Shown in pieces: positions 53,042 through 61,196 of a DNA stretch of 64,000 bases; the stretch's first letter is position 1; each line of letters begins with the position of its first letter. The notes under the pieces were generated by a model. The model worked only from the letters and a program-made list of their open reading frames with translations, was not told where the DNA came from and made no database searches. Location: assembly GCA_963774155.1 (NCBI GenBank), contig CAVZDW010000012.1, positions 124,001 to 188,000 of the forward strand, in the 5' to 3' direction. The stretch comes from DASSUW01 sp963774155. Its GTDB lineage: Bacteria; Actinomycetota; Thermoleophilia; Solirubrobacterales; Solirubrobacteraceae. A program made the position numbers and the translations under genes.

Positions 53042-54139
53042 ATGGCCGACACGATCTCGTTCGCCCGCGGGGCGCCGTCTCTGGACATCGTCGACGTGGA
53101 GGGCCTGCGCGAGGCCGCGCAGCTCGCCTTCGAGAACGATCCGGCCGGCACGACGGCCTACGGCACGTCCGTGGGCTACGTCCCGTTGCGCGAGTGGATC
53201 GCCGAGCAGCACGGCGTCGGCGTCGATCAGGTGCTGGTCACGAACGGCTCCATGCAGGCCGACGCCTTCCTCTTCCAGCTGCTCGTGAACGCCGGCGACG
53301 CCGTGGTGGTCGAGTCCCCCACCTACGACCGCACGCTGCTCAACCTGCGCAACCGCGAGGCGGACATCCGCATGGTCGAGCTGGAGACCGACGGCATCGA
53401 CGTCGACGCGCTGGAGCGGCTCCTGCGCGAGGACGGCGTTCGCCCCACGCTCGCCCACGTGATCCCGAACTTCCAGAACCCCGCCGGCTACACGCTCAGC
53501 GCCCCCAAGCGGGCCAAGCTGCTCGAGCTGGCACGCGAGTTCGACTTCACGCTGTTCGAGGACGACCCGTACATCGCCATCCGCTTCGAGGGCGAAGGGC
53601 TCCCGACCATGCTCTCGCAGGACGACTCCGGCCAGGTGGTCTACGCGTCGTCGTTCTCCAAGACCGTCTGCCCGGGCATCCGCGTCGGCTACCTCGTCGG
53701 CCCCCAGGCGGTGATCAAGCAGATCCAGGGGATCGCCACCAACACGTACATCTCGCCGAACATGGTCTCCCAGTCGATCGTGAACCAGTTCTGCCGCACC
53801 GGCCGCATGGACAGCGCGATCGCCACGGTCAAGGACGCCCTGCGCGAGCGCCGCGACACGCTCGTGGCCGCGCTCCGGCGCGAGCTCCCCGAGGCGCAGT
53901 TCACCCCGCCCGAGGGCGGCTACTTCATGTGGGTCGTGCTGCCCGAGGAGGTCAGCGTCGCGGAGCTGGAGACGGCCGCGTCCGAGCGCGGCGTGATCTT
54001 CGTCAAGGGCACCGACTTCCTGCTCGAGGGCGGGGAGAACACCCTCCGGCTCGCGTACTCGGGGGTGACCCCCGCACAGATCGACGAGGGGGTCTCGCGG
54101 CTTGCGGAGGCCGCACGATCCCTTGGCGTCACTGCCTGA
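53042..54139 (+). CDS. PLP-dependent aminotransferase (class I/II, kynurenine/2-aminoadipate-like)
   Basis: 365 residues. The fold-type I features are ISFARGAPSLDIVDVEGL, TTAYGTSVGYVPLREWIAEQ, VTNGSMQADAFLFQLL, IPNFQNPAGYTLSAPKR, the Asp in LFEDDPYIAI, the PLP-lysine motif SSFSKTVCPGIRVGYLVG and the C-terminal Arg in LRLAYSG. This is the MocR-like/AADAT/LysN subgroup. The next two genes encode kynurenine formamidase and kynureninase, so kynurenine or 3-hydroxykynurenine transamination is likely. The start at ATG 53042 is 20 bp after the ABC-F stop. Confidence 0.9.
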   Translation: MADTISFARGAPSLDIVDVEGLREAAQLAFENDPAGTTAYGTSVGYVPLREWIAEQHGVGVDQVLVTNGSMQADAFLFQLLVNAGDAVVVESPTYDRTLLNLRNREADIRMVELETDGIDVDALERLLREDGVRPTLAHVIPNFQNPAGYTLSAPKRAKLLELAREFDFTLFEDDPYIAIRFEGEGLPTMLSQDDSGQVVYASSFSKTVCPGIRVGYLVGPQAVIKQIQGIATNTYISPNMVSQSIVNQFCRTGRMDSAIATVKDALRERRDTLVAALRRELPEAQFTPPEGGYFMWVVLPEEVSVAELETAASERGVIFVKGTDFLLEGGENTLRLAYSGVTPAQIDEGVSRLAEAARSLGVTA

Positions 54140-54803
54140 GGTCCGTCGCTACGGGGCTCACCCGTCGCAGTTCTGCGAGGTGCACGGCGACGCCGAGCGC
54201 GTGGCCGTGCTCCTCCACGGCGGCTTCTGGCGGCAGCGGTACGGCCTCGAGCTCGAGGGCGGGCTGGTCAAGGACCTCCTCGCGCGCGGGTGGGCGGTGT
54301 GGAACGTCGAGTACCGGCGCCTCGGCGGGGGCGGCGGGTGGCCGGAGACGTTCGAAGACGTGCGGGCGGCGCTCACCGCGGTCCCGGAAGCCGAGCGCGT
54401 CGTCGCCATCGGCCACTCCGCGGGCGGCCACCTCGCGGTGTGGGCGGCGGCCGAGGGCCTCGTCGGCGAGGCGGTCTCCCAGGCCGGGGCCCTCGACCTC
54501 GACGAGCTGGCGCGGCTCGGCACGTCGCGCGGCGTGGTGCACGAGCTGCTCGGCGGCACGCCGGACGAGGTCCCGCACCGCTACGACGCCGCGTCCCCCC
54601 GGCGGCGGCTCCCGATCGGGGTGCCGATGCTGCTCGTCCACGGCGAACGCGACGACGACGTGCCGGTGCACGTCTCGCGCGAGTTCGCCGCGGCGGCGGG
54701 CGACGGCTGCGAGCTCGTGGTGATCGACGACGAGAGCCACTACGAGCACCTCGAGCCGGGGTCGCGCTGCTGGGAGGCGGTGATCGAGTGGCTGGACCGC
54801 TGA
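54123..54803 (+). CDS. kynB: Alpha/beta hydrolase, probable kynurenine formamidase
   Basis: 226 residues from a TTG (54123) that overlaps the aminotransferase end; the start is approximate. The oxyanion motif is VLLHGGFWRQRYG, the nucleophile elbow IGHSAGGHLAVW, the acid GERDDDVPV and the His in ESHYEHLEPGS. The HGGFW motif is typical of the alpha/beta-hydrolase-type N-formylkynurenine formamidases. The downstream kynureninase gene overlaps by 16 bp, supporting the role: removal of the formyl group in tryptophan breakdown. The symbol is assigned by function and context; bacterial KynB proper is a different fold. Confidence 0.75.
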   Translation: MASLPEVRRYGAHPSQFCEVHGDAERVAVLLHGGFWRQRYGLELEGGLVKDLLARGWAVWNVEYRRLGGGGGWPETFEDVRAALTAVPEAERVVAIGHSAGGHLAVWAAAEGLVGEAVSQAGALDLDELARLGTSRGVVHELLGGTPDEVPHRYDAASPRRRLPIGVPMLLVHGERDDDVPVHVSREFAAAAGDGCELVVIDDESHYEHLEPGSRCWEAVIEWLDR

Positions 54804-56008
54804 GCCGCGAGCACGCGGCCGCGCTCGACGCGGCCGACGCGCTGGCGGGCTTCCGCGAGCGCTTCGTCAACACCGACCCCGAGCGGATCTACCTCGACGG
54901 CAACTCGCTCGGCCGCCTGCCGGTCGCCACCCGTGACCGGCTGCGCGAGCTCACCGAGGAGTGGGGCGACCGGCTCGTCTCCGGGTGGCCGGACTGGATC
55001 GACGCGCCGACGCGCGTGGGCGACGCGCTGGCCGCCGGCGTGCTCGGCGCGCAGCCCGGCGAGGTCGTGGTGGCCGACTCGACCACGGTCAACCTGTTCA
55101 AGCTCTGCTCGGCGGCGCTCGACCTGCGCCCGGGTGCCGTGGTCACCGACACCGCCAACTTCCCGACGGACCGCTACATCCTCGAAGGGCTGGCCGGTCA
55201 GCGCGGGCTCGAGCTGCGGATCGTCGACGACGTCGAGGCCGCGCTCGAGGGCGCGGGCGTGGTGGTGCTCTCGCACGTCGACTACCGCACCGGCGAGCTC
55301 GCCGACCTCGCGCGGCTGACCGAGCTGGCGCGCCGTCACGGCGCCAAGCTCGTCTGGGACCTCTCGCACTCCGCGGGCGCCGTCCCGATCGGCCTGCGCG
55401 ACGCGGGCGTGGAGCTCGCCGTGGGCTGCACCTACAAGTACCTCAACGCCGGCCCGGGCGCGCCCGCCTTCCTCTATGTGGCGCGCGAGCTGCAGCCCGA
55501 CCTGCGCTCCCCGATCCAGGGCTGGTTCGGCCAGCGCGACCAGTTCGCCATGGAGCGCCCGTACGACCCGGCCGACGGCATCGCCCGCTTCCTGGCCGGC
55601 ACGCCGCCGATCCTCGACCTCGCCGCCGTCGAGGAGGGCGTCAAGCTCACGGCCGAGGCCGGGATCGGTGCGCTGCGCGACAAGTCGCTCGCGCTCTGCG
55701 AGCTCATCGTCACGCTGCACGACGCGTGGCTCGCCCCGCTCGGCTTCGAGCTCGGCTCACCGCGGGACGGCGCCCGCCGCGGCTCCCATGTGTCGATCCG
55801 GCACGCCGAGGCGTGGCCGATCTGCCAGGCGATGATCGAGCGCGCGGCCGTCGTCCCCGACTACCGTGGCCCGGACTCGATCCGGCTCGGCGTCGCCCCG
55901 CTCTACACGCGCTTCGTCGACGTCTGGGATGCGCTCGACCGCATCCGCGCGCTCGTCGCCGCCGGTGAGCAGCGGCAGTTCGACGCGACGCCCGGCCGGG
56001 TCACCTAG
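54788..56008 (+). CDS. kynU: Kynureninase
   Basis: 406 residues from a GTG at 54788. Family signatures: IYLDGNSLGRLP, PGEVVVADSTTVNLFKLCSAAL, FPTDRYILEGLA, LSHVDYRTGEL, the PLP region LVWDLSHSAGAVPIGL, the Schiff-base Lys in GCTYKYLNAGPGAPAF, and IQGWFGQRDQFAM. It cleaves kynurenine to anthranilate and alanine (or 3-hydroxykynurenine to 3-hydroxyanthranilate). Tryptophan 2,3-dioxygenase, the first step, is not in the window. Its stop overlaps the convergent regulator gene. Confidence 0.93.
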   Translation: MAGPLSREHAAALDAADALAGFRERFVNTDPERIYLDGNSLGRLPVATRDRLRELTEEWGDRLVSGWPDWIDAPTRVGDALAAGVLGAQPGEVVVADSTTVNLFKLCSAALDLRPGAVVTDTANFPTDRYILEGLAGQRGLELRIVDDVEAALEGAGVVVLSHVDYRTGELADLARLTELARRHGAKLVWDLSHSAGAVPIGLRDAGVELAVGCTYKYLNAGPGAPAFLYVARELQPDLRSPIQGWFGQRDQFAMERPYDPADGIARFLAGTPPILDLAAVEEGVKLTAEAGIGALRDKSLALCELIVTLHDAWLAPLGFELGSPRDGARRGSHVSIRHAEAWPICQAMIERAAVVPDYRGPDSIRLGVAPLYTRFVDVWDALDRIRALVAAGEQRQFDATPGRVT

Positions 56009-56718
56009 CGGCCGTAGCGCTCCTTCGCCAGCACGAGCTGCTCGGGCAGCGCGGTGCGCGGTGGCGGCGACGGGTCGGCGATCACGGAGACGGTCTCGGA
56101 CACCGAGCGGGTCAGCGTCGCGTCGCCGTCGGCGAACGTGACCACCACGTGCTCGGCGTCGACCTCGGAGACCTTGCCCTCCTTGCCCGGCGCGAGGCCC
56201 TCGTTCTTGAACAGGTGGAGCAGGTCCTCCGCCTCGTTCTCGAAGCGCAGCACCATCACCTTGGCGCCGGGCTCGACGTCGGCCAGCGGCACGCCCTCGA
56301 TCCGGTCGCCCGGGGAGATCGGGTGGCCGTGCGGACACGTCTTCGCGTCGCCGATCGCGGCCAGCATCCGCTCCTCGAGCTTGGGCGACATCGCGTGCTC
56401 GAGCCGCTCGGCCTCCTCGTGGACGTCGTCCCAGGGGATGCCCAGCACGTCGGTGAGGAAGCGCTCGATCAGGCGGTGCCGGCGCACGACGCCCTCGGCG
56501 TGCTCGAGGCCCTGGTCGGTGAACAGCAGGGCCTTGTCCGGGCTGCGGGTGATGTAGCCGTCACGCTCGAGCCGGCCGATCATCTCGTGGACGGTGGGGG
56601 CCGAGAGCTGCATGGCGCGGGCCACGTTGGCCCCGGTCATCGGCAGCCCGGCCTCCTGCAGCCAGAAGATGGTCTGGAGGTACTCCTCTTCGGCAACGGT
56701 GGCGTGATCATGCGACAT
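56005..56718 (-). CDS. DtxR/MntR-family metal-dependent transcriptional regulator
   Basis: 237 residues. The winged HTH is VAEEEYLQTIFWLQEAG, TGANVARAMQLSAPTVHEMIGRL and GYITRSPDKALLFTDQG. The metal-binding and dimerisation domain has RRHRLIERFLTDVLGIPWDDVHEEAERLEHAMS and CPHGHPISPGD. A C-terminal FeoA/SH3-like domain (GAKVMVLRFENEAEDLL, GLAPGKEGKV) completes the long DtxR form. It should repress iron or manganese genes when metal-loaded. The divergent SDR gene starts 24 bp away and may be a target. ATG 56718 is used; an ATG at 56730 is an alternative. Confidence 0.92.
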   Translation of the reverse strand: MSHDHATVAEEEYLQTIFWLQEAGLPMTGANVARAMQLSAPTVHEMIGRLERDGYITRSPDKALLFTDQGLEHAEGVVRRHRLIERFLTDVLGIPWDDVHEEAERLEHAMSPKLEERMLAAIGDAKTCPHGHPISPGDRIEGVPLADVEPGAKVMVLRFENEAEDLLHLFKNEGLAPGKEGKVSEVDAEHVVVTFADGDATLTRSVSETVSVIADPSPPPRTALPEQLVLAKERYGR

Positions 56719-56742
56719 GTCTCTGAGCATATCCTCCGCCCG

Positions 56743-57537
56743 ATGCGCATCGATGCGTCGACCCGGGCGCTGGTCACCGGCGCTTCGCGGGGGATCGGAA
56801 GGGAGCTGGCGCGGGCGCTGGCCGCTCGCGGCGCCGCGGTCGGCGTGCTCGCCCGCTCCGAGGACGAGCTCGCCAGGCTGGCGCGCGAGCTGGGCCCGCG
56901 CGCGGTCGCGCTCCCGGCCGACGTCGGCGACCGCGCGGAGGTCGAGGCCGCCGTCGGGCGCTTCATCGCCGAGGCGGGCGGGCTCGATCTCGTGATCGCC
57001 AACGCCGGCGTCGCCCACTACGGCCCGCTGCTCGCCCAGGACGTCGAGAAGCTCGAGCAGATGACGCGCGTGAACTGGCTCGGGACGATGTACACGGTCA
57101 AGGCGGCGCTCGGGCACCTCGTCGACCGCGCCGAGGGCCACATCGTGGTCGTCGCCTCCGGCGCCGCGCTGCGCTCGTTCCCCTGGGCCGCCGGCTACGG
57201 GGCCACCAAAGCCGCCCAGCGGGCGTTCGCCGAGGCCCTGCGGCACGAGCTGAGCGGGTCCGGCGTCTCCCTCACCACGGTCTACCCGGGCGAGATCGAC
57301 ACCCACCTGCACGACCACGAGAAGGAGGCGCTCCCGGACTGGTACCGCGGCGGCACCAGCGCCGCCGACCCGCGCGGCCTCGCCGCCGCCGTCCTGCGCG
57401 CGGTGGAGAAGGACCAGCGCGCCGTCTCCTACCCGCCGGTCGTCCGGCTCCTGGGGTTGAACGGCATCGCGCCCCGGCTCACCGACGCCATCGTCCGCCG
57501 GCTGCGCGGCGGGACGGCTGCGCCGCGGCGCGACTGA
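56743..57537 (+). CDS. Short-chain dehydrogenase/reductase
   Basis: 264 residues. The Rossmann NAD(P) motif is LVTGASRGIGRELARAL, then ADVGD, NAGVAHYGP, the catalytic Ser in VVASGAAL and Tyr/Lys in GYGATKAAQRAF. The C-terminus has TTVYPGEIDTHLH and the hydrophobic RLLGLNGIAPRLTDAI. The general look is that of NADPH reductases acting on lipids or ketones (3-ketodihydrosphingosine reductase-like). It shares its promoter region with the DtxR-type gene. Confidence 0.9.
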   Translation: MRIDASTRALVTGASRGIGRELARALAARGAAVGVLARSEDELARLARELGPRAVALPADVGDRAEVEAAVGRFIAEAGGLDLVIANAGVAHYGPLLAQDVEKLEQMTRVNWLGTMYTVKAALGHLVDRAEGHIVVVASGAALRSFPWAAGYGATKAAQRAFAEALRHELSGSGVSLTTVYPGEIDTHLHDHEKEALPDWYRGGTSAADPRGLAAAVLRAVEKDQRAVSYPPVVRLLGLNGIAPRLTDAIVRRLRGGTAAPRRD

Positions 57538-57547
57538 ACGGCGTTCG

Positions 57548-58453
57548 TCACAACCGCCGCTGGAGCTCCGCCACCCGCTTCTCGGCCAGCGCGATGAACT
57601 CCTGTGCGGCGGGCGAGAGGTGGGCGTTGCGGCGGGTGATGAAGGCGAACGTGTCGTGGAGCGGCGGGTCGAAGCCGACGCCGGTGAGCTTGCGGGCGAG
57701 ATCGCGCGAGCGGACCAGCGCCATCGAGCTGACCGTGTCCCCCAGGCCGCGCGCGCAGAGGTCGAGCGCGGCGGTGACGTACTCGACCTCGATCTGCGGC
57801 TCGAGCGTCACGCCCGCCTGCTGGGCGCGCTCGCGGAGCTGGCGGCGCATCGGGTCGTCGGCGCCCCAGCGGGCGTCGTAGAGGATGAGCGGGGCGGTGG
57901 CGAGCCGCTCGATGGTCATCGGCTCGCGCACCCGCTCCGGGTCGGCGCTGAGGTAGTAGAGCTCCTCGCGCATGGCGGGCCGGACGTCGAGCCCGCGGTC
58001 GTCGACCGGCAGCGCGACGAGGCCGGCCTCCAGCTGGCCGTCGCGCACCCCGTCGGCCACCTCCGACGAGTTCTGCCCGATGGCCCGCACGCGGACGTTC
58101 GGGTGGCGCCGGCGGAAGTCCTCGATGAGGCCGATGAGCAGGTAGTGATGGGCGCTGCCGAACGTGCCGAAGGCGACGGTGCCGCCGCTGAGGTCGCGCA
58201 CCTCCTGGACCGACTCGGCCGCCTCGCGCGCGGCCGCCACGGTGCGCTCGGCGTGCGGGCGCAGCAGCCGGCCCGCCTCGGTCAGCGTGATGCCGCGACC
58301 GACGCGCGCGAACAGCGCCACGCCGAGCTCGGCCTCGAGCCGGCGGATCTGCTCGGACAGGCTCGGCTGCGCCATGAACAGGCTCTCGGCGGCGGCCGAG
58401 AACGAGCCGTGCTCGGCGGCGGCCAGGAAATAGGTGAGTTGCTGGAGCGTTAT
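57548..58453 (-). CDS. LysR-family transcriptional regulator with apparent ATA start
   Basis: 301 residues if begun at 58453. The frame gives TLQQLTYFLAAAEHGSFSAAAESLF, AQPSLSEQIRRLEAELGVALF and TEAGRLLRPHAERTV, a complete LysR HTH, followed by a periplasmic-binding-like effector domain (FRRRHPNVRVRAIG, EAGLVALPVDDRGLDVRP). No ATG, GTG or TTG lies between the in-frame stop at 58478-58480 and the HTH. The codon where the family normally has its Met is ATA (58453), with AGAAGG 8 nt upstream. The next ATG (58375) would delete half the HTH. Either a non-standard start or a G-to-A change is present. It diverges from a 37-residue peptide gene. Confidence 0.88.
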   Translation of the reverse strand: MTLQQLTYFLAAAEHGSFSAAAESLFMAQPSLSEQIRRLEAELGVALFARVGRGITLTEAGRLLRPHAERTVAAAREAAESVQEVRDLSGGTVAFGTFGSAHHYLLIGLIEDFRRRHPNVRVRAIGQNSSEVADGVRDGQLEAGLVALPVDDRGLDVRPAMREELYYLSADPERVREPMTIERLATAPLILYDARWGADDPMRRQLRERAQQAGVTLEPQIEVEYVTAALDLCARGLGDTVSSMALVRSRDLARKLTGVGFDPPLHDTFAFITRRNAHLSPAAQEFIALAEKRVAELQRRL

Positions 58454-58515
58454 AGGCGTAACCTTCTGATGCAGTAGTCAATCAAGCCTAAAACAATCAC
58501 TGCCGCCGTCCGATA

Positions 58516-58629
58516 ATGAAGGACATGATCACCATCGCCGCCATCGCGCTTCCCCTGGCACTGGCGCTCGGGATCAAGTTCGGGCCGGAGGATCGGCCCG
58601 GCTTCGACGAGCGCAAGCCCCTCAACTAA
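58516..58629 (+). CDS. 37-residue single-helix membrane peptide
   Basis: ATG at 58516 to TAA at 58629. A hydrophobic helix (MITIAAIALPLALALGIKF) is followed by a polar tail GPEDRPGFDERKPLN. It has its own Rho-independent terminator 17 bp downstream and faces an unusually AT-rich 62-bp promoter region shared with the LysR gene. A dedicated transcript of ~150 nt is therefore implied, likely LysR-controlled. I do not recognise a family; small membrane regulators or toxins can look like this. Confidence 0.6.
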   Translation: MKDMITIAAIALPLALALGIKFGPEDRPGFDERKPLN

Positions 58630-58646
58630 GCGCCACATACTGCCTC

Positions 58647-58680
58647 GAGCCCCTGTCCTGCAGGGGCTCTTTGCTTTTCT
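58647..58680 (+). terminator. Rho-independent terminator of the 37-residue peptide gene
   Basis: GAGCCCCTG (58647-58655), loop TCCTG (58656-58660) and CAGGGGCTC (58661-58669) make a perfect 9-bp stem followed by the T-rich tract TTTGCTTTTCT. This is the clearest intrinsic terminator in the window. It ends 8 bp before the ligase ATG. Confidence 0.88.
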
Positions 58681-58687
58681 AGGGGAC

Positions 58688-59632
58688 ATGCCGCTCCCGC
58701 TCTCCCCGCCGCTCCCGCCCCAGCTCGCACGAACCGCGAAGGCGCTCCCCACCGGCGACGGATGGAGCTACGAGCCCAAGTGGGACGGCTTCCGCTCGAT
58801 CGCCTTCGTCGACGGCGCCGACGTCTACCTCCAGTCGCGCAACGGCCGCCCGTTGACGCGCTACTTCCCCGAGCTCGCCTTCCCCGAGGGCCGCTACGTG
58901 CTCGACGGCGAGATCGTGCTCTTCGACGACCAGGGCCGGCAGGACTTCGATGCGCTCGGTCAGCGCATCCATCCGGCCGAGTCGCGCATCCGCATGCTCG
59001 CCGAGCAGACGCCGACCCGCTTCATCGCCTTCGACCTGCTGGCCGAGGGCGACGAGTCCCTGCTCGACCTGCCCCAGCACGAGCGCCGCGCGCGGCTCGA
59101 GAAGCTCGTCGACGCCCCGGTCGACCTCACGCCGGTCGTCTTCGATCCCGACGGCGCGCAGGAGTGGCTCGAGGGCGCCGAGGGCGTGGTGGCCAAGGAG
59201 CTCGCGGCGCCCTACCGGCCGGGCGAGCGGACCGGCATGCTGAAGATCAAGCGCGTCCGCACGATCGACGCCGTGGTCATGGGCTGGCGGCCGGGCAAGG
59301 AGGAGGGCACGGTCGGCTCATTGATCCTCGGCCTCTACGACGAGGCGGGGAAGCTGCGCACCGTCGGCCACACGTCGGGCTTCTCGGCCAAGGAGAAGCG
59401 CGAGCTCCCGAAGAAGCTGGCCGCGTACGAGACCGGCGCGCGCGGGATGGGCGACCCGAGCCGCTGGGCGAGCGACCGCGAGCTCGAGTGGATCGAGCTG
59501 CGCCCCGAGCTGGTGGTCGAGATCACGTTCGACCACACCAGCAACGACCGCATCCGCCACGGCGCGAAGGTCGCGCGCTGGCGCGAGGACAAGCCGCCGG
59601 CCGAGTGCCGGACGGATCAGCTGCTCCAATAG
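58688..59632 (+). CDS. ligC: ATP-dependent DNA ligase, LigC type
   Basis: 314 residues. Motif I EPKWDGFR holds the AMP-accepting Lys near residue 32. Motif Ia SRNGRPLTRYFPEL, motif III VLDGEIVLFD, IHPAESRIRMLAEQTP, FIAFDLLAEGD, motif IV GVVAKELAAPYRPGERTGMLKIK and an OB-fold half (VVMGWRPGKEEGTVGSLILGLY, ELRPELVVEITFDH) follow. The compact nucleotidyltransferase plus OB layout is that of mycobacterial LigC, associated with non-homologous end joining or base-excision repair rather than replication. No ku gene is nearby. Translation begins 8 bp after a strong terminator. Confidence 0.9.
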   Translation: MPLPLSPPLPPQLARTAKALPTGDGWSYEPKWDGFRSIAFVDGADVYLQSRNGRPLTRYFPELAFPEGRYVLDGEIVLFDDQGRQDFDALGQRIHPAESRIRMLAEQTPTRFIAFDLLAEGDESLLDLPQHERRARLEKLVDAPVDLTPVVFDPDGAQEWLEGAEGVVAKELAAPYRPGERTGMLKIKRVRTIDAVVMGWRPGKEEGTVGSLILGLYDEAGKLRTVGHTSGFSAKEKRELPKKLAAYETGARGMGDPSRWASDRELEWIELRPELVVEITFDHTSNDRIRHGAKVARWREDKPPAECRTDQLLQ

Positions 59633-59689
59633 TCGCCCGGATGGCGACCCTGCCATCAGACCGCCGGCATGGATGCCCGGCGGAGGTGA

Positions 59690-60133
59690 CTACACGATCC
59701 GCGGGGTCGCCTGCGAGCGGGCGGTGATGGCCTCGCCCTCGCTGCGCCAGCGCTGCAGGCGGTCGAAATGCTCGCGGGCGCTCGACATGTCGCCCCGGTG
59801 CTCGAGCCCCCAGCCCGCCAGCGGCACCAGCACCTCGAGCAGGTGCTCGCCGACCGGCGACAGCTCGTATTCCACTCGCGCCGGCACGCGCGGGTAGACA
59901 TGACGCTCGACCAGCCCGTCGCGCTCCAGCTGCCGGAGCGTGGCGCTGAGCATGCGGCGGGAGACGCCGTCGATCTGGCGCAGCAGCTCGTTGAAGCGGT
60001 GCGTGCCCTCGGCCAGGCTGGTGAGGACGGCGACGCTCCACTTGGCGGCGAGCACGCCGACAGCGGCCTGCAGTGCCTGGAGCGTCTCGTCGTCGGACGC
60101 CCGCAGCGTGACGTGATGCGTGGTACTGGCCAT
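59690..60133 (-). CDS. HxlR-family winged-helix transcriptional regulator
   Basis: 147 residues. GVLAAKWSVAVLTSLAEGTHRFNELLRQIDGVSRRML, TLRQLERDGLVERHVYPRVPARVEYELSPVG and EHLLEVLVPLAGWG give the HxlR winged helix; the redox Cys common near the N-terminus is absent. The C-terminal AREHFDRLQRW is also typical. Members respond to aldehydes, quinones or redox stress. It is divergent from glycerate kinase with 42 bp between starts. ATG 60133 is preferred over an in-frame ATG at 60151. Confidence 0.88.
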   Translation of the reverse strand: MASTTHHVTLRASDDETLQALQAAVGVLAAKWSVAVLTSLAEGTHRFNELLRQIDGVSRRMLSATLRQLERDGLVERHVYPRVPARVEYELSPVGEHLLEVLVPLAGWGLEHRGDMSSAREHFDRLQRWRSEGEAITARSQATPRIV

Positions 60134-60175
60134 GGCTCTCGATGGTGACATGTCCCCAGGCGTGAGAATGTGTCG

Positions 60176-61183
60176 ATGGCCGTTCCCGAGCGCCCCGTCC
60201 TCGTCGCTCCCGACTCCTTCAAGGGAACGTTTCGCGCGTCCGAGGTCGCCGGCGCGATCGGCCGCGGGCTCGAGCGCGCGGGGCTCATGCCGCCCGACCT
60301 CTGCCCGGTCGCCGACGGCGGCGAGGGCACGGTCGACGCGCTGCTGCCCGGCCTCGGCGGGGAGATCGTGGCGGCCGACGCGCACGACCCGCTCGGCCGG
60401 GAGCTGCGTGGGTCCTTCGCGCTCGTGGAGGACGGCGGGACGGCGATCGTGGAGACGGCGACGGCCAGCGGCCTGAACCTCGTGGCCGAGGCCGAGCGCG
60501 ACGCCTGGGCGGCCTCGACCTACGGCACGGGGGAGCTGATCGCGGCCGCCGCGGCCGCCGGCGCGGCCGTGATCGTGGTCGCCGTGGGCGGCTCGGCGAC
60601 GTCGGACGGCGGCGCCGGCGCGCTCGAGGCGATCGAGGAGGCCGGCGGCCTCGGTGGAGCGCGCCTCGTCGTGCTGTGCGACGTGCGGACGGTCTTCGAG
60701 CACGCGCCGAAGGTCTTCGGACCCCAGAAGGGCGCCGACGAGGCGATGGTCGGGCGGCTCGAGAAGCGGCTCGACGAGCTGGCCGCGCGCTGGCCGCGCG
60801 ACCCGCGCGGCGTGCCCATGACCGGCGGCGCCGGCGGGCTCTCGGGCGGCCTCTGGGCCGTCCACGGCGCGACGCTCGAGCCGGGGGCGCCGTGGGTGCT
60901 GGACGCGCTCGACTTCGACGGGCGCATGCGCGCCTCCCGCGCCGTGATCACCGGCGAGGGCCGGCTCGACGACCAGACCCTCCAGGGAAAGCTGGTCGGC
61001 GAGATCGGCACCCGCGCCCGGCAGGCCGGCGTGCCGCTCCACGCGATCGTCGGCACCGACGCGCTCGACGCCTTCGGCAAGCGCATGATCGATCTCATGC
61101 GCGTGATCGAGGCGACCGACCTGGAGGAGCTGGAGGCGGCCGGCGAGACCCTCGGCCGTGAGCTGGCCGAGGGTCTCGCGTGA
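60176..61183 (+). CDS. Glycerate kinase (GK-II/GlxK type)
   Basis: 335 residues. PVLVAPDSFKGTFRASEVAGAI, CPVADGGEGTVDALL, TASGLNL, STYGTGELI, VVAVGGSATSDGGAGALEA, CDVRTVFEHAPKVFGPQKGA and VITGEGRLDDQTLQGKLVGEI are the full glycerate-kinase signature series. It phosphorylates D-glycerate, feeding glycolysis. ATG 60176 or GTG 60170 could start it. It converges on the LVIVD-repeat gene, whose stop lies 14 bp away. Confidence 0.93.
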   Translation: MAVPERPVLVAPDSFKGTFRASEVAGAIGRGLERAGLMPPDLCPVADGGEGTVDALLPGLGGEIVAADAHDPLGRELRGSFALVEDGGTAIVETATASGLNLVAEAERDAWAASTYGTGELIAAAAAAGAAVIVVAVGGSATSDGGAGALEAIEEAGGLGGARLVVLCDVRTVFEHAPKVFGPQKGADEAMVGRLEKRLDELAARWPRDPRGVPMTGGAGGLSGGLWAVHGATLEPGAPWVLDALDFDGRMRASRAVITGEGRLDDQTLQGKLVGEIGTRARQAGVPLHAIVGTDALDAFGKRMIDLMRVIEATDLEELEAAGETLGRELAEGLA

Positions 61184-61196
61184 CCGAGTACCGCGT

